Below the pieces are notes generated by a model. The model saw only the letters and a list, made by a program, of their open reading frames with translations, did not search any database and had not been told where the DNA came from. A DNA stretch of 10,999 nt, from NCBI GenBank assembly GCA_905221605.1, contig CAJNDS010000766.1, positions 64,001-74,999 on the forward strand. Direction: 5' to 3'. Both the position numbers and the translations under genes were made by a program. This DNA is from Symbiodinium natans (Eukaryota; Sar; Dinophyceae; Suessiales; Symbiodiniaceae). Of the stretch, positions 6,635-10,999 are shown one piece after another (position 1 is the first letter of the stretch; the number at the start of each line of letters is the position of its first letter).

Positions 6635-6709
6635 AAGACTCGGCAGGTCTAAAGGCTTGCAGCGTCAGCAGGCTGTACCAACCTTCGGTGAACTTGTTGG
6701 CGGGGAGTT

Positions 6710-6720
6710 GGGGGGGGGGG
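6710..6720. repeat. poly-G run (11 G)
   Basis: An uninterrupted run of 11 G after TTGGCGGGGAGTT, the same length as the run at 2140-2150. Confidence 0.9.
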
Positions 6721-6923
6721 CAGTTGTTGGTATACTTGTTCCGCTCCAGACATGTCCACACGCTTCCCGGTCACGGGTGAGGCGAAAAACCCGGGGCTTC
6801 CACTTAACTCCGTGCTTAACGTAGGGCTTAACTTAGCCATTCTTGAGTCCGGTGGGTTGTGCTGGGCAATCACGAAGACCGCGAATGCCTGGTCCTTGCG
6901 TTGAATTTTTCAAGCGAAAAGCG

Positions 6924-7172
6924 ATGCAGACCGTGGCAGAATCACTTCTCAACAAACGCACAGTTGAGGGATTGATCCGCGATTAAGTAGGCTTGATCAG
7001 AGAGAGTTTTGCAGCATTTCTGTTTCGACAAATGTATCGTTCTCGGAGCATCCCGATTGGCACTCGATTTGCATCGCGTGACGTTGGGCGTGTCATTGGG
7101 CTTGCAGATACTGCAAGAGCCGCAAACAAGCACATAGATTGGGAAGGACTGGTTCCCGAATTGTCTTCTTGA
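6924..7172 (+). pseudogene. coding-like remnant with one in-frame stop
   Basis: From the ATG at 6924 the frame reads M-Q-T-V-A-E-S-L-L-N-K-R-T-V-E-G-L-I-R-D, then TAA at 6984, then V-G-L-I-R-E-S-F-A-A-F-L-F-R-Q-M. It continues I-P-I-G-T-R-F-A-S-R-D-V-G-R-V-I-G-L-A-D to a TGA at 7170-7172. The composition on both sides of the TAA is protein-like and in the same frame. G-L-I-R-[DE] occurs just before and just after the stop, 21 bases apart, which suggests a small internal duplication that included the stop. Alternatively only the second part is an exon, starting after TAAGTAG at 6990 or at the ATG at 7032. Minus frames over 6942-7385 are longer but less protein-like. No family is recognised. 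Confidence 0.3.
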
Positions 7173-7801
7173 GCACGCGGGCTCGTTTTGAAGGTGCTGT
7201 GCTGATGTTGGCCTCCAGGGCATACGGCTGTGATGGCAAGACTGGAGTGATTGAAGGCGCAGTGGTCGCCCGTACAGGGCCCTGAGCTTACCCAGATCAT
7301 AGCGCTGGGAGAATTTCAGGCCCAGTTCAGGGCGGCAGCTGACACCAAACATACTCGTAAGAAGATACGTTGCGAGGTGCCACAAAAATGAAGCTAACCT
7401 TGAGGAGATTTCACGTTTCTCAGCTGAGGCACATTCAGAATAGGATTCAAAGGTGTGTTTGGGAACGTTGGCTGCGGGTCATACTTTGGAGAGTTCTTCC
7501 CGTACGTTTTGAACAACGTATAGCATCGGCTGCTGGACGATCCCGGCTTGAACCTTTTTGAAGCATCCTCGAACAAGATGAGATTAACTTGGAAGTTTGG
7601 TATCGAAGAGCAGTGATGATCGCAGTCAGTTGACGAATTCGCTGGATTCTGCAGCCTACATATCTCGTACGCATGTCACTGGTGCAGCTTGGCAGCAACG
7701 CTTGTATCCGTTGATAAGCGGCCTACGCTGATGCTCGAAAGTGCGAGTAGGCATAGTTCACAAAATTGCCTTGGCAACATCCTCAAGCTCTCACATCGTT
7801 G
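7173..7801. other. spacer-like stretch
   Basis: A plus frame from the ATG at 7388 gives 57 residues (M-K-L-T-L-R-R-F-H-V-S-Q-L-R-H-I-Q-N-R-I), basic and helical. Two minus frames overlap it. Neither strand has a clear splice pair or composition bias, so I do not call a gene. Confidence 0.35.
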
Positions 7802-8092
7802 TCACATCCTCTCCAATTCCTGAAGTCCGAATTCGTCTCTGAAGTTCGCGGGGTCTACGGGGGCTTGCGTTTTAGCTGCGCCCGTTCCTGAAACAGTCGT
7901 CGTCGTCGTCGCCGCCGTCGTTGTCGTCAGGATTCGTCGCAGGTCACTAGACACCAGATGGCGCATTATACCCCCGGGGCCCAATCGAGGGTTCAGGAAG
8001 GAGCCATGAAGAGTCCTAGAGAAGGGCCCGTCGTGTCCTCCGTGCGTCCTCAAGGGGTCTTCGTTTCTGGGCTCGTGCCGTGTTTGATTCAC
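7802..8092 (-). CDS. Thr-repeat open frame ending in a protein-like C-terminus
   Basis: On the minus strand the frame ends D-P-A-N-F-R-D-E-F-G-L-Q-E-L-E-R-M before a TGA. It is preceded by a Thr/Ala run encoded by a trinucleotide repeat and by R-H-L-V-S-S-D-L-R-R-I-L. The last 60 or so residues look like a real C-terminal exon; the first 30 do not. The likely exon start is therefore inside the frame, near the ACTAG at about 7949-7945 or upstream of R-H-L-V. Function unknown. Confidence 0.25.
   Translation of the reverse strand: MNQTRHEPRNEDPLRTHGGHDGPFSRTLHGSFLNPRLGPGGIMRHLVSSDLRRILTTTTAATTTTTVSGTGAAKTQAPVDPANFRDEFGLQELERM
7896..7928. repeat. (GTC)n trinucleotide microsatellite
   Basis: An imperfect run of GTC/GCC/GTT triplets on plus. 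On minus it reads as a run of Thr with two Ala. Confidence 0.85.
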
Positions 8093-8470
8093 TTTTCATG
8101 CACCCGTCAATGCAAGGCAGTAACAAGTGTCTGCATTCAGGCTTGAAATTAAGCTGTCCCGTCGTGTATCAAAGTCGCCTTGGATGTGTTCACTGTTCAA
8201 CGCTGCCTTTAGCTCCCGGAGACATGCGGGCCGAGGGCCGCAGATAAGAACGGAAGGTTCCATGCTAGTTCTTTCAGGACAGGATTCAGACAGCTGTTAG
8301 ATGCACGACTGCTTCCCTGCACGAACCTTCCTTTCAGCAAGCTTGTCGAATGTGCAGTGGGAAATTGTAAAGATCCTCTGCGTCGGGCGAGCCTCTGCTT
8401 GCTTTCGCCGATGTCGGGCGCACCATGTACAAGTTGACTCATAACATGTGCTTACCATTGATGTGTGCAG
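8093..8470. other. spacer-like stretch
   Basis: A minus frame (8442 to 8209) is open with mixed composition (Q-L-V-H-G-A-P-D-I-G-E-S-K-Q-R-L-A), not strong enough for a gene call. The stretch ends in TTGATGTGTGCAG, a possible acceptor for the following plus frame. Confidence 0.35.
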
Positions 8471-8674
8471 CAGCGAGAAGGCAACAACACTCGCCTAATT
8501 TTTATGACGGCAAAAGGGACTAAGGTGATGAAGGGTGATGCACTTGGCAAACCCGGGGTGCGTGCCGGCATTTCTCCATGGCGGTCTGAAGGTGCCAGCA
8601 CCTCCCAGCACCTTCCCCGGCATATGCTGCATACGCTCTTTTCAGAGGGCCATCTCGTTGCATCCAGCCCTTGA
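8471..8674 (+). CDS. possible terminal exon, unknown protein
   Basis: After TGTGCAG the frame reads Q-R-E-G-N-N-T-R-L-I-F-M-T-A-K-G-T-K-V-M, then K-G-D-A-L-G-K-P-G-V-R-A-G-I-S-P-W-R-S-E, to a TGA at 8672-8674. The first 45 residues look like ordinary protein; the end is His-rich and less convincing. A minus frame (8691-8452) and another plus frame (8535-8735) overlap it. Strand and reality are both uncertain. Confidence 0.25.
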   Translation, partial: QREGNNTRLIFMTAKGTKVMKGDALGKPGVRAGISPWRSEGASTSQHLPRHMLHTLFSEGHLVASSP

Positions 8675-9010
8675 GAAACTAGTGTTGTCACTTATACCTT
8701 CAACTGGGTGTTTGATGATGTACTCTTGTCTCTGATGTCGTGGGATGTCTGGGTAAGGTGCAGCTCTCCTGTAAATTTCAGCTTCCGTGGTTTCTGCGCC
8801 ACCTGGCGGCGTAGCTCTGCGCTGCAGATTAGTTGCCTTCCTTACATGTCCCTTCCATCACGCTGGCATCTGGTGGCTCAGGAACCCAGGGCTTTTTTGG
8901 CTTACAGACCTTCCGTGTGCTGAACAAGTTGCACCTGTTAGAGTGCTTCACATGAAAGGCACTGGACAGCCCACAAAGGGGCCGCTCCCCCAGCACTTCC
9001 AGATCCACCT
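8675..9010 (+). other. spacer-like stretch
   Basis: A plus frame from 8787 to 9107 is open, and its second half (H-M-K-G-T-G-Q-P-T-K-G-P-L-P-Q-H-F-Q-I-H) is mildly protein-like. It then enters the 12-bp repeat. I see no convincing splice pair. Confidence 0.35.
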
Positions 9011-9063
9011 AGAACGTAGAGGAGAACGTAGAGGAGAACGTAGAGAGGACGGTGAACGTAGAG
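9011..9063. repeat. 12-bp tandem repeat (AGAACGTAGAGG)
   Basis: Two exact copies and a third copy missing one base, then a diverged copy after AGGACGGT. In one plus frame this encodes E-R-R-G repeats. Confidence 0.9.
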
Positions 9064-9118
9064 TGTTTAACTTTAGACCGAGGGAGCTTGGCCCTTCTGC
9101 AGCTTAGCAGGTGGGTTT

Positions 9119-9331
9119 GTGTGGAGGAGGCAGTGCATGCAGGCGCCAAGAGTGGGCGTGAGCACTGCGCCACTGCGTGAACAGACACGGATATTTAGTG
9201 GATCCCAAGTACGAATCTTCAGTGACGCAAAAGAAGTTACACCTGGGATCCATGCCTCCCTGAGGGTTCGAGACAAGTTCTTTCAAACGTCTGAGGACAA
9301 CTCGACAGACAAAGCTTCCAGTAGTTACTGA
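9119..9331 (+). CDS. weak open frame, unknown
   Basis: The frame contains M-Q-A-P-R-V-G-V-S-T-A-P-L-R-E-Q-T-R-I-F and continues with charged sequence (V-R-D-K-F-F-Q-T-S-E-D-N-S-T-D-K-A-S) to TGA. The composition is reasonable, but no splice site, start context or domain supports it. Minus frames overlap. Confidence 0.15.
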   Translation: MWRRQCMQAPRVGVSTAPLREQTRIFSGSQVRIFSDAKEVTPGIHASLRVRDKFFQTSEDNSTDKASSSY

Positions 9332-9360
9332 TTCGTGTGGCAGAAGTTCGCAGATGATAA

Positions 9361-9398
9361 ATGCAGCTCAATGCAGATCAATGCAGTCAATGCAGTCA
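9361..9398. repeat. 9-10 bp tandem repeat (ATGCAGTCA)
   Basis: Four head-to-tail copies: ATGCAGCTCA, ATGCAGATCA, then ATGCAGTCA twice. Confidence 0.85.
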
Positions 9399-9628
9399 AA
9401 ACCACTTAGCATTGTTTACCATCCACGAATGCCAATTGTCATTTGTGATGGGGACGCTCAGCGAGAATGGAAGGGTCTCAGCATCTTCCAGCAGACGTCT
9501 CCTTGGCATTCTATTAAGCTGGACAGACGCCATGGAAGGCTCGCATCCTGAGGAATGCCACATATCTGGAAGCCATTTGGACGCTTGAAGAGAGGTCCTA
9601 ATCTGCTCTCTGCGTTCTTATTGTACTT

Positions 9629-10006
9629 ATGACGTACCGAGCGCCTGCCATCTGGCAAAGATGGGAGCCTTCCAAGAGCACGAAAGTGCTGAGAATTCCC
9701 AGCGAAACAGCAGCCCAAAAAGCAGCGGTAACAGAAATTGGAATCTTTCCCCCTGACATCAACGTGACCCGCAGAGTTGGGCCATTGTTGTGGAGACCAC
9801 CGCTTATCTCACAAAGAGAAAGCTTCCCAGATGTGACTGATAGGTCCGTGCTCAAGGCTAGGCCTAGGGACTTGCCATGGCCGAGTCCGCCGCATCCACA
9901 CGGCCATCTAATGCAGTATGCTCCCCGTCTCTGCACTTCCACTGCAACCGTCAGATCCGCACACATCCGGCACCAGGAAAGCACCTTCAACTACAGCTGG
10001 GGATAA
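9629..10006 (+). CDS. 125-residue open frame, strand uncertain
   Basis: The plus frame has a mostly ordinary composition (P-S-K-S-T-K-V-L-R-I-P-S-E-T-A-A-Q-K-A-A, then V-T-E-I-G-I-F-P-P-D-I-N-V-T-R-R-V-G), ending Q-E-S-T-F-N-Y-S-W-G before TAA. The minus frame 9990-9598 shares the same third-base positions, is equally long (130 codons) and begins with an ATG. It has hydrophobic stretches (I-S-V-T-A-A-F-W-A-A-V-S-L-G-I-L). G+C at third positions is close to 50 percent, so there is little coding bias either way. It may be a chance pair of open frames. Confidence 0.2.
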   Translation: MTYRAPAIWQRWEPSKSTKVLRIPSETAAQKAAVTEIGIFPPDINVTRRVGPLLWRPPLISQRESFPDVTDRSVLKARPRDLPWPSPPHPHGHLMQYAPRLCTSTATVRSAHIRHQESTFNYSWG

Positions 10007-10216
10007 CTACGAGTGGTCACCCCTTTGAGACATTGCATGCGGATGGCGGTTGCACCGACTTTTGGGACAGTTGACCCAACGTCCTGAAAGGGAGCTACGC
10101 TGCCAAGTCCAACGGAGAGCTGAATGTTTTATGCTTGGCACATATCGTTTTTGTTTCCACCTTCTGAAGAATAGTGTGGCACACTTGATTCTGCAAGACT
10201 TAAGATACTCTTACTG

Positions 10217-10378
10217 ATGTCGCTGGGTTTGGCAGCTCTTTGCATGCAGCTTGTGGCGACCGCCACGAAGCATGCGCTTGCTTGCGAGCAACATGAAACA
10301 GGCGGAGGCGAAAACGGAGATGAGGTAGTTTTTGCGCAGCATTGTTTCTCGGTTGCCCAATGTATCGGCATCAAGCAA
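10217..10378 (+). CDS. candidate first exon with N-terminal hydrophobic segment
   Basis: An ATG at 10217 opens a 58-codon frame: M-S-L-G-L-A-A-L-C-M-Q-L-V-A-T-A-T, then K-H-A-L-A-C-E-Q-H-E-T-G-G-G-E-N-G-D-E-V, ending in TGA at 10391. The N-terminus resembles a short signal or anchor. If GTAATG at 10379 is used as a donor, the exon is exactly 54 codons (phase 0) and joins in frame to the exon at 10419. That intron would be only 40 nt, which is short. A minus frame over the same bases has higher third-position GC (about 64 percent) and is also protein-like, so the strand is uncertain. Confidence 0.25.
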
Positions 10379-10418
10379 GTAATGATTTCCTGAGTCTTTC
10401 AATGATTTCTCTCTCCAG

Positions 10419-10487
10419 GACACCGTCGACCTGGAGACGGACATGTTCGATGACATCGATGATGAGAAGCTCATGGCACAAACCTTA
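10419..10487 (+). CDS. acidic internal exon, 23 codons
   Basis: The exon follows TTTCTCTCTCCAG (10406-10418), the best polypyrimidine tract and acceptor in the window, and precedes GTAAGT at 10488. It is exactly 23 codons in phase 0 (D-T-V-D-L-E-T-D-M-F-D-D-I-D-D-E-K-L-M-A, then Q-T-L). About three quarters of third positions are G or C, above the surrounding DNA. The acidic, Met/Leu-spaced sequence could be a flexible or helix-binding segment. The downstream donor is duplicated, so the exon may also end at 10499. No family is recognised. Confidence 0.55.
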
Positions 10488-10508
10488 GTAAGTTTCTTAG
10501 TAAGTTTC
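10485..10508 (+). repeat. 12-bp tandem duplication of the splice donor
   Basis: TTAGTAAGTTTC occurs twice, head to tail, at 10485-10496 and 10497-10508. Each copy carries GTAAGT (10488 and 10500). Use of the second donor would add exactly four codons (V-S-F-L) and keep phase 0. Confidence 0.95.
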
Positions 10509-10705
10509 AGTGGGGGCCAGGCATGCTGACCAGCGCGAGCAGCGTTGCAGCCTGCTGTCATGCCGCAGGCACAGCTGCAACAGGGCTTGATGAAGGCCTT
10601 CCAGTTTCAATCGGCACATTTCCGTTCCTACCAGCTGCAGTGCCTTGGGGTGACAACATACTGCATCCTGCATTGTTGGTACTTCCATGTTCTTTGCCTT
10701 GTGAG

Positions 10706-10829
10706 GTCAAGGAAGACGAAAGTATCCAGGACGACGCAGAGCCAGTGGAGCTCGTGGAGTGCATCAACCGAAGAAAGGCTGCATCGCACGACTCCTCCCC
10801 AGTAGTTGGAAGTTTGTGTAGGAGACTTC
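10706..10829 (+). CDS. following exon of the same gene model
   Basis: After TGTTCTTTGCCTTGTGAG (10688-10705) the frame reads V-K-E-D-E-S-I-Q-D-D-A-E-P-V-E-L-V-E-C-I, then N-R-R-K-A-A-S-H-D-S-S-P-V-V-G. It is in phase 0 with the exon ending at 10487 (or 10499), giving a 218-nt (or 206-nt) GT...AG intron. Third positions are GC-rich. The 3' end is uncertain: GTGTGT at 10830 is the donor used here, with a weaker GTAGTT at 10801, and the frame itself stays open to the TGA at 10997. The charged character matches the preceding exon. Confidence 0.4.
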
Positions 10830-10941
10830 GGTGTGTGGGCTTTGCGTCTCCGGTGACCATCTGGCAGTGTGTCAGATTCGACGTAGAGTCGGCTTGTGCG
10901 TCAACATCCTGCAGTGCATTTCTGAATCATTGCGCATCGCA

Positions 10942-10999
10942 GGGGACCTGCCTTGATCGTCGGGAGGAGAATGGTGAGGAGCTTTGCAGCGCCGGATGA
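10942..10999 (+). CDS. possible further exon at the window edge
   Basis: ATTGCGCATCGCAG at 10928-10941 is a possible acceptor. One frame reads G-T-C-L-D-R-R-E-E-N-G-E-E-L-C-S-A-G and stops at 10997-10999. Another reads G-P-A-L-I-V-G-R-R-M-V-R-S-F-A-A-P-D and remains open at the edge. Which is used depends on the unseen donor phase of the preceding exon. Confidence 0.25.

Noticed and set aside
8593-8618. AAGGTGC...GCACCTT inverted repeat
   Set aside because: A 7-bp stem with a 12-base loop is expected by chance in GC-rich sequence; no T tract or other context suggests a terminator or structured RNA.
9264-9275. GGTTCGAGAC, similar to the start of a tRNA B box
   Set aside because: It lacks the CC end of the B box, and no A box or cloverleaf can be formed with the surrounding bases.
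1-10999. Dinoflagellate spliced-leader relic or SL RNA gene
   Set aside because: I looked for TTTTGGCTCAAG and its complement by eye around every CTCAAG and CTTGAG and found no convincing match.
1-10999. CRISPR array, toxin-antitoxin pair, phage or bacterial operon
   Set aside because: There are no spaced direct repeats with unique spacers, no ribosome-binding-site-plus-ORF pattern and no long adjoining frames; the tandem repeats are contiguous micro- or minisatellites.

Overview
This window looks like gene-poor nuclear DNA from a eukaryote, most likely a dinoflagellate (a symbiodiniacean-type genome). No frame holds a long conserved gene. There are no bacterial operons, rRNA or tRNA genes, or recognisable transposases. 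Instead there are short protein-like stretches flanked by GT...AG splice signals (CAG|G acceptors; GTAAGT and GTGAGT donors), many microsatellites and short tandem repeats, homopolymer G and C runs, and a degenerate interstitial block of plant/dinoflagellate-type telomere sequence (CCCTAAA). One exon candidate carries V-K-N-T-F-F-D, which resembles a short motif I recall near the N-termini of many predicted dinoflagellate proteins. The taxonomic call is an inference. I found no spliced-leader relic that would prove it.

Layout. Positions 1-34 may be the end of an exon. Positions 460-1067 hold a Glu-rich open frame over a GGA/GAG microsatellite, ending at a GTAAGG donor. Positions 1336-2150 are a protein-like region whose best peptide track jumps through three frames, as in a decayed or frameshifted gene. 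Positions 2394-2488 are an 8-bp minisatellite. Positions 2641-2716 are the VKNTF exon candidate, 3114-3322 an exon candidate with good splice sites at both ends, and 3809-3877 another acidic coding-like stretch. Positions 3951-4052 are clustered simple repeats. The best minus-strand exon candidate lies at 4445-4687. Positions 5074-5090 are a CA repeat and 5633-5977 a Cys-rich open frame. The telomere-like block is at 6122-6196, followed by GC-rich repetitive sequence to about 6720. A coding-like stretch with one in-frame stop lies at 6924-7172. Weaker open frames and short tandem repeats fill 7394-10006. The right end, 10217-10999, holds the best multi-exon model on the plus strand: three phase-compatible exons, the second ending in an exactly duplicated splice donor.

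I cannot assign a function to any of these proteins. No cooperating set of genes is visible. The most interesting observations are the duplicated donor, the sense/antisense ambiguity of several coding-like stretches, and the telomere-like inverted block. Every exon call is a prediction from reading frame, composition and splice signals; none is supported by homology or transcripts.
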